Made by a program: the position numbers and the translations under genes | NCBI GenBank assembly: GCA_037349105.1 | Contig: JAYJMM010000004.1 | Coordinates: forward strand, 4,925,001-4,989,000 | Source: Limnomonas spitsbergensis | Taxonomy: Eukaryota; Chlorophyta; Chlorophyceae; Chlamydomonadales | Direction: 5' to 3' | Length of the DNA stretch: 64,000 bases | Part shown: piece after piece, positions 12,268 to 24,700 of the stretch | How positions within the stretch are numbered: the first letter of the stretch is position 1 | Layout of the letters: each line of letters starts with the position of its first letter | The notes under the pieces: generated by a model | Database searches by the model: none | Told to the model about the DNA's origin: nothing | Seen by the model: the letters and a program-made list of their open reading frames with translations, nothing else

Positions 12268-12929
12268 CTATGCTTTTGAGGGTTCGGTGAAATGTCATGC
12301 TTGCTGCTTGGGTGACAAAGACCATACGACGTGAAGACGTGATAAAAGCACAGCATGTGTGACCTGTGTGAAAGTCAGGTGCCCTTTACGCACTGCTAGC
12401 AAACCTAGGAATCCAGCCAGTAGGTAAATCCATGGTCCAGGCAACAAAGACAGGAAGACTAGATTCAGGGTTTCAGCTGTTTGAACATGGGAGACATAGG
12501 CCAGGTGGGACATGCTCAAATATTCTGCAGGCTGCGCGGGTGGCCAGCCACTGCCATCACATCACGTCACATATGAGTGGTATGACCTGGGTGAAGCTTC
12601 TTGTTGCAGCGGAACTTGCGCATCCTCTAGCAGGGCAAATAGGGAAAACGGGTCCAGGTTGCTCAGAACCAGCTGTTTGAAATTGGGAGGCTGACAGCCA
12701 GGCGCTGGTGCTGATAAGATTCAAAACAACACCCAAACCTCACTGTCACACAAAACCGTGTTTGAATTTGCTGGTGTCATTCTTGTGGAGCATTGGAGGT
12801 CTACATGCTTATGTTGTGGTGTGGAAATGCTGGGTTTGAAGAACGGTGTGCGCTTCAAATTTAAAGCCATAAAAACAAGAAGGCGCGCCTGCATTTGATG
12901 TTGCCCTGCTCGCCCCATCTGCCCACATG

Positions 12930-15139
12930 CAGGTGGCAAGTCCCCAAGCTCGTGCGGAGATGGCAGCCGGTCCCTCCCCTTGCGCCGTATGCTGCTGGAA
13001 TCCCAGTCCGGCCTGTCCTCTGGGCGTGTCACTGCAGACGGCGCCTACGCAGGGCTGCTGCCCCCGACTTCCTGCGAGCAGGAGGTGGATGCTGCACCCC
13101 CGGGCACCAGCGGCATATCTGCAGCTGAGGATCTGCCAGGCGAGGGACATCGCGCTGCAGCAGGCGCCGCGGCTGGGCCCTCCCCGTCCCCGGGCTTTGC
13201 CGGGTTCGGCCCGCACACTGCTCCTGTGGGGCTGGCGAGGCCCCTGCACATCCCAGACGATGCCACACCACCGTTTATTGCAGCCGATCCAATGTGTGTG
13301 TCTTCTTTGCCGGGCAGCGATCCCATGTCCATGTCCAGCTGCGCGATGTCCCTCGGTAACGACCTGGCCTCTGTCAAGCGCATGCTGGACCTGAACGACT
13401 GCGGCAGCTCGGATGCCACGCCTGCAGACAGGGGCTCTGAAGGCAGCAGTGTAGAAAGGCCGCGCAACGATGGCGGCGGTGGCGGCTCGGGAGGTAGTGG
13501 TGCGGGGGTGCGACCGGGCAGCCTTGGCAGCTGGGCCCGGGGCCCCCCTGGCAACAGGCAGCCAAACTCTGTCCACGCTCGGGAATCTCCTCCTAGTACT
13601 CCGCCTCTGTTCTGCTCTTCGCCTGCGCTGGACACTCAGGCCGCTGCTGTGCCCGCTGCAACAGGCGACAGCGGCGCGGCACGGCTGTTGATGTTGGAGC
13701 GTGTGGTTAGCTTGGCAGCCCGTCTGCACACAGCCGGCCGCTGGCAAGAGCTCGGCACGGTTCTGTCCTCTGCTCAGACAGAGCAAAGCGGGCCTTTCGC
13801 GGCACCTCCAGCCCCCTCGGCCTTTGCCAGATCCTCTAGCTCCACGCTAGGAGCTGAGTCCCCCAGCAGCAGCCTCGCAAGACAGTCCGCCCAGAAGCAG
13901 AAGGCCAGGCTGGTCACCGCTACATCCAAGGGCCTGAGACTGGGGGATCTCGTTATTGTGGGCAGCAGGAGGGGTATGGCCACCGTGCGATATTTTGGGC
14001 CGTGCCACTGGGCGGAAGGTGCGCACCTTGCAGGGCAGGGTGAAGCGGGGGGGGGGGACAGGCCCTAGGCATGGCTGATTGGCTTGGCCTTACTCCGTCT
14101 TATTGTTTCATCCTTCTCAATTTGATGCATGAGGGCTGCAACAGTATTCCCTTCAAAATGCGGTACACGACTGTCCTGAAAATCCCAATTTCGTCCATGC
14201 ATCTTCACGGGGTGCGTGCACATGGCGCTCACACACATTTGGCCTTGATCGTGAGGGAGGGGTGTGGGGGCTATGTGTGGGTGGCTTTGGGGGCTGACCA
14301 GCTCTGCAAAGCAAATATGGTAGGCAGCTGAGCTGGCAAGCTGCTTGATAGTTGCAGGTTTGTTTTGCAGAGCTGAAGGCTGTGCATTGCAACCTAGTGC
14401 CTTGCTGCAAATGTAGGATCTACAGTTGGTCCTAGCAGGAGCAAATCCCTAGTGCCTGCTTGACGCTCAATGGACTCCATGTTACTGTAAACGGGAATAC
14501 GGTATTTGGCAGTGCTGCAATGCCAACATATGTGCCTCCTGTGTTGTCTGTTGTGGGCAACGTCGCAAGAGTTTCCCTTGCATATGCTATGCCCAGGAGA
14601 GCATGTGGGCCTGGAGCTTGAACGGGCCGAGGGGCAGAGCGCCGGCGTTGTGGACGGGATCGTGTACTTCCACTGCCGGGCAATGCATGGTGAGGCAGGA
14701 TTACCTAGGTGGGCATGATTTTGTGGAGGTTCATGTTTTGGTTGTTATCTTGAATGCAGGCTCCATGAGCCTATGGGTGGTCTGATCAATAACTGATAAT
14801 GTGGTGAATCTCAGGATGGCTGGCAGAGGCCAGTGGTCAGAGCAGGCCGAAGTGCTGGCTGTTGCGCAACTTATTTCTTTCATAGGACCATGGGACTTTT
14901 TACATCAATAGGTGACGTATAGAACTTAACTTCATGTGTTGATGTATCAATATGTCTGTGGATGCGTAATCGGACGTTGAGTTCACTGCTCCTCTTACCA
15001 CATGTAGTAACCTGCGTTTGGGAATCAGATTTGGGAACTTTCCTGCCTCATGCTTGCAGGTGTCTTTGTCAAGGCTGGAACGCTGAAGCCTGATTCAAAG
15101 GCCGGGAGCAGAGGCCCTTCAAAGCCGGGCCTGACCTAG
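12930..15139 (+). CDS. CAP-Gly domain exons, likely 3' part of the NEK kinase gene
   Basis: Three exons join in phase: 12930-14018, 14597-14689 and 15060-15139 (TAG at 15137). The first encodes a Ser/Gly/Pro/Ala-rich linker with a short amphipathic stretch (RLLMLERVVSLAARLHTAGR) and then the start of a CAP-Gly domain, LRLGDLVIVGSRRGMATVR. The second gives EHVGLELERAEGQSAG and the third gives GVFVKAGTLKP. The GKNDG signature of canonical CAP-Gly domains is replaced by GQSAG, so tubulin EEY/F-tail binding may be altered. There is no convincing start codon for a separate gene upstream. An acceptor at 12929 with two leading bases matches a donor at 12248 that leaves one base, so the kinase and CAP-Gly exons sum to 1443 codons without a frame break. 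A separate CAP-Gly gene with an unseen first exon remains possible. Confidence 0.8.
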
Positions 15140-15282
15140 TGTAGCATAGCAGTAACTTGGGGCTTACAGTCTCGGACTACCTTTTCTTTTCAGCCTTTTT
15201 CTTTTGTCCCTCTTTTTATTTCTCATCTTCTCTTTATTTTCCAGTCAGAAACCCAAGCCTAGGCTGCTGAGCCTTTTGAGAA

Positions 15283-15655
15283 GGGCCCAGAGGTGCAATA
15301 ACATTAACTGGCAACCCAGAGATGTAGTAACATAAACTGGTAAGTGGTGACCTGGAGCAAGATCATGCTCGCGTCTGACCTAGGCATGGGCAATGATGTC
15401 AGGGACTTCCTAGGGGGTACAGAATCATGGACTTGGCAAAACAACTTTCGAAAGGGGGACTATATAGGTTGTTATTCCGCACTGAGTTGATGATCCCTTT
15501 AATATCGTCTTGGATTTGATCATTTGCCCCCATGCACGTGTTAAACAAGATACCTCAACTTGTTATTGACCAGATCCCTCTGGCTGGGCAGGAAATCAGG
15601 CAGTTTTTTTTTGGATTTATAATCCTTAGGTCAATAACGTTACACCTCTGGGCCC
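15283..15655. mobile_element. Short inverted-repeat transposon (MITE-like)
   Basis: The ends are inverted copies of GGGCCCAGAGGTG (left from 15283, right ending 15655), perfect over 13 bp. After that, similar but shifted AATAACATT and TAACGTTATTGACC sequences follow. A second imperfect copy of the left end lies just inside it (CCCAGAGATGTAGTAACAT). There is no coding capacity. No clear target-site duplication is seen. It begins about 140 bp after the CAP-Gly stop codon, so it may sit in the 3' untranslated region. Confidence 0.6.
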
Positions 15656-17138
15656 GCGTGGGCGCCCAACTGTTCAGAAGGGAGTAAAGAAGGAACTAAA
15701 AGGAAGAGAGGGGGGAAGGAACAAAGGGAGAGGCCGGGAAGGCAAAAAAGACCAAGTCCAACACGTGAGTTCCACTAGAGACTAGCCCTCAACAAAGCCT
15801 CTAAGAAAAGATGTCCAGAAAAGCAAGCGTATTCCACCCCTGTTTGGCCGCGAATGCCTCGCTTTGCATGTACTGCGGCACCTGTTCAGCGTATCAGGAC
15901 GTCTGCATGACACCAGGATTGTAAAAACTGAAAAATGTGTGTACTGCATGCTTGCAAAATGACTGTCAGGATCGATAATTCCCCTGCACAGTCCGCAATG
16001 CGGTCAATCATTCAAAACTAACCCTACAACGATCCTTCACACAGTCCCGCTTAACTGCCTAAAGGAATTACAGTCATTTACAGCCCTGTGCGGCGAATGC
16101 CCCCCCTCCCCCTCCCCCCTCCTGTTCATCAGTCCCCTCTCGTCCTTGGCCCCATGCGCTCTCTCGGCGCCTAGTTTTGCATGCGGGGGAAAAGGAATCC
16201 AGGGAACAAAAGGATGGAAATTGACCGCCCTGAAAACTATGGGAATGGATTGCCCCGCCGTAAGGGTTACATCTACTTCCAGGGAGAAAAGGATGGAGAG
16301 GAACAGCCCTGTAAATAATGGAAATGGACTGCCCTGCCCACAGTATAATGCTTAGGTGTCAGACTCTGCTGAAGCGCGTACAAGAATCCATCTTCTTGAG
16401 AATCATTCAGCATGAGGAAGGCTATGCAAAGAAGGGATGCGCCTGTGGCTACCGCGTTGCAGCGCGTTCCATGCATAGCCGTAAAAGTGCATCCGAGTCA
16501 CCATCTGCCTGCCTGGATCCGGCTTGCGGATGTCGACATAGCGCTTGTGCCGAACTCAGCGATGTAGTGTTCTTTTCTCACAACCAGACAGTTGGACGCA
16601 CATGCTGCAGAGCCTCTTTTGGCAGGGCCCAGAGGTAAAACGTGATCGACCTTAAGGCATCCCAAGAACTTCAGAAGCCATGACAACAGTGCAGCGCGCG
16701 CACAATTACAGCAGTCAAGCCATTGCAGGATTGTGTTTTTGTTATTCCATGCATCAGAAGCGGTCAGAGGAAAAAGTATTATGGACTTGGGACAGCCCCA
16801 TATATCAGCCTATAATTAAATTTTCAGTTCGTGCACTTGAAGGGTATGGTTGTAGACACTACCATGAAATTGATATACAAAGGATGCTCCACTCTGCTTG
16901 CTTATGCAGCAGAGCCATGGCACTCATTTCAAAAGCCTGTAGGAAGCTAGGAACAGGAATGAGACTCAGACGACCAATATAAGTTCAGCCATGAGGAACA
17001 AGCAGGTTCCCAGCTTCTTTCCACATTTAGGTGCTAAAGCCATGTGGTGGACGAGACATGACAACTAAGTAGCCACCAGGCATCTCTGCACTAGTGGGAT
17101 CTGGCATACAAGTACTGTCACTCGTGTATAACACGTTT
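15656..17138. other. Intergenic region with repeat remnants
   Basis: No gene is recognised. It holds a direct duplication of about 62 bp (16199-16260 and 16279-16340, each starting CCAGGGA and carrying AAAAGGATGGA). It also holds a further copy of the GGGCCCAGAGGT transposon end at 16625, here continuing AAAACGTGATCGACC. A small minus-strand open frame at 16686-16498 has no recognisable family. Confidence 0.4.
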
Positions 17139-17920
17139 TCAAGGCATTTCGACCTGCAAGTCGACCGCACCGCCTTGGGTGACAGTGGGCGACTTGTTGA
17201 AGACAGCGATGTTGGTACCAACAGCAATGTTCTCAATCGACAGCTCCTCAAACAGCTGCAATCAGGTAGGGGTAGGAACACAGGATGGCAGCTGACTCAG
17301 CAGGCAGTGTCAGACTGAGGTCTATTTGAAACGTATAAAACCAGCAGGGTTCATCAATTTACATGTTGAACAGCTTCAGATAAATTTCAGAGATACGTAG
17401 GGTATTTTAATTTATTTGCACACATGGGCGGGATCTGTGCATGAGTGCATGGACTTTTCACATCATTGACTTACCGTGGTCGTCCTATCAGCAGGCACTC
17501 CCAAATGTTGCTCGATCAATGCTGCCAGCTTCTTGACAAGGCTGCGTCGGGCCTCGGGCCAAATCTGGAGGGCTGCCGCCTTGATAATGGTCTGCATCAA
17601 TAACGAGAAATCGTAAATCGTAAATCATGTGGATACACGAAGCTTAAAATGATAAAGTAGCACCGTGTGCTTACGTAGGCGCATGGCTTGACGAAGTCGC
17701 CTCCAAACGCAAAACACTGCTCGTCCAGCACATGTACGTGGACATGACCTGCTGGGATCTGTGTCCAGGGCACCCTGATTAGATCAGGATATAACAAAGA
17801 ACATATTATGAGCATAGTTACCTTCAGAATTTCAGCAAAAGATACCGTTAGATCGGATATCAGTTGCCTCTTGCTGTCCAAAGGAGACGCCAAATTTGAA
17901 CAGATCCTTACAATAGGCAT
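17139..17920 (-). CDS. MIF/tautomerase-superfamily protein (MDL-like)
   Basis: The frame starts ATG-Pro at 17920, giving MPIVRICSN. A free N-terminal proline after Met removal is the catalytic base of this superfamily. Coding blocks are 17920-17822, 17774-17675, 17591-17475 and 17255-17139 (stop TGA). Visible family features are LISDLTVSFAEILK (helix 1), HVHVHVLDEQCFAFGGDF (strand plus the FGG turn, as in MSFGGT), and a second helix RRSLVKKLAALIEQHLGVP. The last exon, ELSIENIAVGTN, replaces the usual C-terminal strands and makes the protein longer than the usual ~115 residues. The first junction is odd: a GTAACT...TCAG intron would be 47 nt and break the frame, whereas reading straight through adds 16 mostly hydrophobic residues and keeps it. 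Enzyme activity is inferred only from Pro2. Confidence 0.72.
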
Positions 17921-20900
17921 ATTGACTGTTGTATAATGGAAGATATGCGACTGTATCCTTGGTTCTACGCTTACAGGGAAGTAGAGAGCACCGAATGCGA
18001 ATGTAGGTTGAGGAATACGGCACAATAGGGTGGAAACCCACGCCCACGTCAGACCCTCAACGCATGCGCATGTGATAGTTTTGGAGCTGTAATCTGACAG
18101 CTGGCTGTGGAAAACATGCACTTTGCATTAGAATTGCATCATTTTGAACGTTGCAGAAAATGCCAAAAGTTCTATTAGACTGTCAGGTAATCGGCTGAGC
18201 ATGTACAGATGTCCTGCTACTCCTGCATTCCTCGGACGCGTTGGAAGGATCATGATCAGACAGTATGTGCACGATCACCTGCAACCTTGGACGCGATCAC
18301 CTGAGCTAGACTGAGAGGCTCGGCTCGCTTGCAAACTAGAGCATGATCCGATGTTTTTATAATTGGAGTGCCTGCTGGGAATCGAATAATATTTAGCACC
18401 CTGCTTTGAACCCGATCAATCTGGAGATCATCAATCAGGACAAGACAGCCTGCTGAGTGCCTGGCTGTCTAATGTGGCCAACTAACTACTGCGGTGTACA
18501 TTTCTGGTGTACAATCATGGCATGGGATCTGTTGTGGACCATGTAGACATGGAGCCTTGGACTGCATGGCAACATGCCCTTGCCAACCATTCATTGGGTA
18601 CCTGGCTGGCCACGGTACCCTTTTACCTTGAACTTTTTGAGGCATCAATACACAACGTGCGAACAAAGCGACATGCTTATGATTATAATTACCGCCTGCA
18701 CTCAGTGCTCCTTTCATATGGTGATTCGAATTAGGGAGACGCCATTGCAACACCAATGGCCAACGCCATTATTGCATCCGCAGCCCCTCTAACCCAACCG
18801 CCATCATTTTGTTTTTGACAAGCGTGACATTCAACGTTCTCCCAAAACCTCAAATGTAGTTACTGTCTCTGAAAGGTGCAAGGCAGTCCTGGCGGTGACC
18901 CTGACCACCCTCCTCAATAGACCACTGGTTTGGGCATGTTGGTGAGCTGATAGCTAGGGGGCTAGTGTGCTCGGTGGGGCTGGGTTAGGATTTTGTGCTT
19001 ATTACGTGCTTATTATCTTCCCTAGCCGCGACTCATAGGGATACGGGGGCGCTGCTGCTGATGAAATGTAAGAAATATCAAACCCAAAAACTTAATCACT
19101 GTAGACGGCCTTTGCCGTTGCACCGTTTAATCTTAAATGGCTTGCGCAGAATAACATGCGGTTCATAAATTAATAATTTCAGGTTCGCACGGCTTAAATT
19201 CATTTATAGAATTTAGAGTTTTCGCCTGTGAGTACCGATACTTTACATATTCCCCACACTTTCCCACAACGGTACCAGTATTCTTATCGTTATGCTATGT
19301 GCATTCCCACCTACTCTCGCTAGCAAAGTGCCAGTTTCCATTCGGATTAACATTTCACTATTCATGGCCCCTGCGGCTTAAACTAGTTGCGGCTTAAAAG
19401 ATATAATTAATTGCCTCAAGCGAAGGTAAAGAACGTCTACGGTGTAAAATGAACCCAGTGCTGAATATTAAGCGAAGCATATTCAGCACCGTAGATTTGA
19501 TTTGCCCTCCCTCGTACGACAAAAAAAATCGATGCTGCTGCCCTGGGGCAAACTGACGTCAAAATTCTTCATTTCCGACTGAGAAGTGGCGCCGACAATC
19601 GATAATTAGTCAATTCATGGATCCCTCAACCCCAAACAATATTAATTATGAGGGAAGGCATAGCAAATCTACGGTATGTTGATTGAAGCATATTATTATA
19701 TTAAGCATATAAAACCTACAGCTGAATATCAGAATATTACAACTGACAAAAAAACGCCAGAGGCATCGAATACCAATTGAAAGTGGCAGTACGGGTACCA
19801 GTATCTAGGAGAGGTCGGAGAGGAGACATGGCGGGGATCCAAAGTTACCTACCAGAATGGCAGCATAGACACCTTGACAGGGAATGTCATTCACAAGCTG
19901 GATTCTAAGGAAGCTCACGAACTGGTGCCGCTCAGACTGTAATCTTCACCCCAGAACCCCATGGACATCAGGACTAGAGGGGGAAAAGCCAGCCCAGGTA
20001 AGGAAAGAAACATAAGCGCGTGGTTATTCAGGAAAACGAAAGTACGGCTGGGATAATGTTGAATACAATCTACTTGTCAACATCGTGCGTAGGTACCATC
20101 GTGCGGCTTTGCTTCAGGTGCTAACTGCCTGTCAGGGTTGACAGTGCCGGCATGACTGCTTGCATGCTTCAGTTCCCCGTGAATATAGTGCAACGACCTT
20201 CCTGACAGAGCGTCGAATGCCGTGCACCGACTCTAGCGTCCAGACAAGCCACAACTGCAGCAGGCATCTGTGGTGCCACAGTGTGAAAGGAACTCACATG
20301 TCAACAGCCTTGTAGGTCAGCACTTGTGTCTATTCTGATTGAGGTTGAGGACCTGCTCAGGACTGGTCCGCTGCTGTATTCTGTATGCAACCTGTGTGCA
20401 CAGTATCAATTCTGGCACATAGCTTGTACATACAGCGAATAAATGAGCTGCGATGCCATATTTTGACGAAGCGACAGGTGCCATGCGCAGCTGGTGGACA
20501 AAGCAAGACTGTCAGAGGCACACTCAAACAGTTATATGCAGTATGCACATGCTTGTTAACAGTTGTCGCTCAAGGTCATGTGACGGACCATGTGCTGCAT
20601 AACTTAGTGCTACGCAACAGTTCCCCGCACAAGAAACATGCCGAGTGTTGCGCACAACAGGCACGTTCTGTTTTCCGGCTCACAATGAACATGCACAGTA
20701 GAAAGTGACTGCTCTCAAGTTCAGAAAAGTGCACTCAGGTCAATGACATTACACCTTAGGCCCTACTAAAAAGCTCAGTTGGACAGTAAATATTAATTGG
20801 TAGACAGACATGGTCACAGCAGCTTTAATTCACAGATCAGCAGAGCCAGGCACACACGCACAAGTAGTACCTGACATGCACAGCCCACACAATGTCACAA

Positions 20901-21711
20901 CACCAGCACACACACCGCATTCAGCCAGGACATCAGCAGCATAAGCCGGCCTATTCAAAAGGCAGAAGAGCCACCGCATGCACAGTTGCTGGCCAATGCA
21001 TCAGGTTACAAAGCAGGGTTCAGAGACCATGTTCGTTGCCACGTCGCACAGCCACTCACAAGTCACAAGTTTCTGGGGCACACATCACGGGCACACATGT
21101 CACTCGGGGGCTACTCCGAAGGAACAGCTTTTACATATGATGTTGAACATGATCTGCGTGGTCGATGAACTTGTGAAACCAGGGTTAAGCCCCTGGTGCT
21201 GACAGACACAACCATGGCCTGATCACAACAGTTAAAAGTTCGCCCTGCCCCAAAGGTGTGGACGGAACTTATCCGGGGTATACCGGTACTTGCCTCAGGG
21301 ATCGACCGCTGATTTTCGTTGGTGGGGGACTGCATGGGGATATTATGCGAGTACTGTTAGCAATAACTAGGAAAGAAACAAACTCTTTCGCACGCATCGA
21401 GCCCAGGGCGTGTGCGCGAGCGTTGCACACCTGCGCTTGCAACACCAAATGGCGTCGTTCCTGATTGAAGCTTTTAAGGGCGTTAAGGTAGGCACATACC
21501 AGGCCCGTTTGGGGGACAGGCAGTGCCACCCTCAAGCGCGGAGGCGATCGCTGTGGATTACTTAAAAACGCTTCAATGACGACGTACCGTATCGACCATC
21601 GCATGACGCGGGTCGGCCACAGCAAGGCAAACATGACGATGAAGATACATTACGCAGGCCCAACCCACATGATGATCGTCTTTGTTGTTGCTGATGTCCT
21701 TTGGCCTGCAG
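17921..21711. other. Long region without a recognised gene
   Basis: Shared upstream region between the minus-strand MIF-like gene and the plus-strand hydrolase. 19.05-19.8 kb is clearly more AT-rich than its surroundings. A reversed copy of the transposon end found at 15.28 and 16.63 kb lies at about 20737-20763 (GGTCAATGACATTACACCT...GGGCC on the plus strand). It may be paired with the 16625 copy or be a solo remnant. Short open frames here have no recognisable domain, and no tRNA cloverleaf was found. Noncoding 5' exons of either gene could be hidden here. Confidence 0.4.
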
Positions 21712-24700
21712 GCGGAGATGGAAGCCATGGGGACGCTGTCCAAGCAGCTGCAGCGCCTGCCCACTGTCCTGGGCATCCTGCTGCAGGAGATCCTGGGCAT
21801 GCTCAATTTGATCCCGTATGCATTGACTACAATGCGGCTGTATAGGTGTGCCTGGGTGGGTGGGTGTCAAGAGCGGTGACTCCTTCAGTCCTTCACCCAC
21901 ATCCCCACAAACCCTGAACCCTAAGCCCTTCCCCGTCCTCCTATCCGTCCTCATCCTCATCCCCATCCTTGTCCTCATCCTCATCCTCGTCCTCATCCCC
22001 ATCCGCATCCTCGTCCTCATCTCCGTTCTCATCCTCATCCCCGTCCTCATCCCCGTCACTATCCTCGTCCCCGTCCTCATCCCCAAGTGTGGTGCAAGTT
22101 GTTCAATTCAGGGGACTTAGGATAGTTTGGTGCAAGCGCGCAACATACATGTACGGTGCAAGCGCGCAATGTACATGCCCCCCCCCCAAATGTGTGCCCC
22201 TTCAAGCTGAAGTGAGCCCGCGCCCACGCACCCGCCTGCTTGGCCCCGCAGGTCCCTACCCAACATGGTGACTCCCAACCTTATGGCACCAGGGACCTCA
22301 AGCAGCAGCAGTAGGAACAGCCTGGGCGTCTCAGTCTCACGCGACGTTCAGTTTGGAGATAGCCCCCGGACTGTCCTGGACGTGTACACACCTAGTGCAC
22401 CTGCAGGCAGCCCCCTGCCGGTCATATTCTTTGTGCACGGAGGCGTGTGGGCCTCGGGAGAGAAATGGTGAGTGTGGGATGAGGAGAGACGGGCAGCCTC
22501 GCAATACAGACATACAGGTATGATGCTGCCTTGGAGGAGGAGTGCTGGGTGGATGAGGGGTGGCACAGACAGTCTCTCTCTAGACAGTCGATGCTGACGA
22601 GGAGGCAGGAGGGTGAGAGGCAGAGGAGGAGAGATACCGCTGTCTCTGTGTATATCATATATCTATATATGTAATATCCCCTGGTAATATGTATGAGGGA
22701 GAAGTGCTACCTCAAAGGCTTTCTTTCTTGTAACGATCCTGCCTCGGCTTTGCCCAGACGACAGATGCAGCACTCTTAAACTGTGAGAGAAAGCAAACTG
22801 ACTTCAGTGCTGATGCTGCCGATAGGTCCAGGATACATCTGGGAGTCCTGAGCCTTAAGCTGATGTCATATTCGCGCTTCCGATCCTCTTGGAATTAAAA
22901 AACGGACACGCAGTGATTGAGGCATGAGACATTTGGGAGGCATGAGGCGCTGAATGGGCACTGTCTGCCCCCCTGCCAGGCACTACGCCCCGATGGCAAG
23001 CCGTCTTGCCCAGGAGGGCTTTGTTGTGGTGGTTCCAACCTACGAGCTCTTTCCTAAAGCTCTGGTGCCCCAAATGGTGGGTGGGGCAGCGAGGTGGGGC
23101 AGTGGGGTGCATGTGACGGTGATATGAGGTTCATCAGGGTAGTTCACATGTACGAGCTCCTCTCCAATCCTCTCTAGTCATATAGCAGGTGGGGGGGGAG
23201 GGGAATCAGCTTGTGTCGCATATGTCCTTCACCGCACGTCCCTGAGGAGGGAAGTTTGATTTCTTTCTCCAAGATGGTGCACAAGACGTTGATGTGGGTT
23301 TTGGCTTTGAGACTGTGTGGCTTTGAGGCTTATGCAGGGTTCTGTTGAGGTGGGCATGAGAGGCTTTCATGTCCCCCTGCATCCTCTTACTCTTTACTGA
23401 AATATCAAATATGTATGATCTTAACCCTGTACTCCTAACCCTGTACTCCTAACCCTGTACTCTTAACCCTGTACTCCTAACCCTGTACTCCTAACCCTGT
23501 ACTCCTAACCCTGTACTCCTAACCCTGTACTCCTAACCCTGTACTCCTAACCCTGTACTCCTAACCCTGTACTCCTAACCCTGTACTCCTAACCCTGTAC
23601 TCTTAACCCTGTACTCCTAACCCTGTACTCCTAACCCTGTACTCCTAACCCTGTACTCTCAACCCTGTACTCTGAACCCTGTACTCTGAACCCTGTACTC
23701 CTAACCCTGTACTCCTAACCCTGTACTCCTAACCCTGTACTCTTAACCCTGTACTCTTAACCCTGTACTCTGAACCCTGTACTCTGAACCCTGTACTTTG
23801 AACCCTGTACTCTTAACCCTGTACTTTGAACCCTGTACTCTTAACCCTGTATACCGCATGGACACAATCTTAAACATGAATGTTGGGCCCGTGCAGTCGG
23901 CCCTTCCCCTTGAGGGACAGGAACTCAAAACATCCCTGCCCGGTCGAGGCTGACCATGCAGACCATTTGTTTGCTCCACCGAGTTATTGATGTCTTTTTC
24001 TTTGTAGAAATGATGTTTCCACATACCGTTGTACAGATTTTGAACCCTGTTGAACCAAGTGCCTCTCCCTGCCTCCTCCACCTGTGCTGTGCCTCTCCCT
24101 GCCTCCTCCACCTGTGCTGTGCCTCTCCCTGCCTCCTCTACCATTGCTGTGCCTCTTCCTTCCTCCTCCACCATTGCTGTGCCACTCCCTTCCTCCTCCA
24201 CCATTGCTGTGCCTCTCCCTGCCTCCTCCACCATTGCTGTGCCTCTCCCTGCCTCCTCCACCATTGCTGTGCCTCTCCCTGCCTCCTCCACCATTGCTGT
24301 GCCTCTCCCTGCCTCCTCCACCATTGCTGTGCCTGTCCCTGCCTCCTCCACCATTGCTGTGCCTGTCCCTGCCTCCTCCACCATTGCTGTGCCTCTCCCT
24401 GCCTCCTCCACCATTGCTGTGCCTGTCCCTGCCTCCTCCACCATTGCTGTGCCTGTCCCTGCCTCCTCCACCATTGCTGTGCCTCTCCCTGCCTCCTCCA
24501 CCATTGCTGTGCCTCTCCCTGCCTCCTCCACCATTGCTGTGCCTTCCTCTCAGGTGAGGGAGGTGTCTGAAGCGCTGAGCTGGTGTTTCGACCACATTGC
24601 CGAGTACGGGGGCGATGCGTCACAAATATCTGCGCTGGGGCATTCTGCTGGAGGCCACTTGGTGGCCATGGTGATAATCTGCAGGGCACTGGCAGCAGCA

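Noticed and set aside
16498..16686. Small minus-strand frame with a DHVLPLG motif, at first suggestive of an HNH nuclease
   Set aside because: Only one motif fits and no second His or Asn block follows. It overlaps a transposon-end copy, so chance is likelier.
18121..21560. Search for tRNA or other RNA genes in the long intergenic region
   Set aside because: No GGTTCGA-type T-loop with pairing stems was found in this region by eye.
23421..23851. Interstitial telomere
   Set aside because: The CTAACCC core recurs only every 14 bp with a constant unrelated GTACTC half, so it is an ordinary minisatellite.
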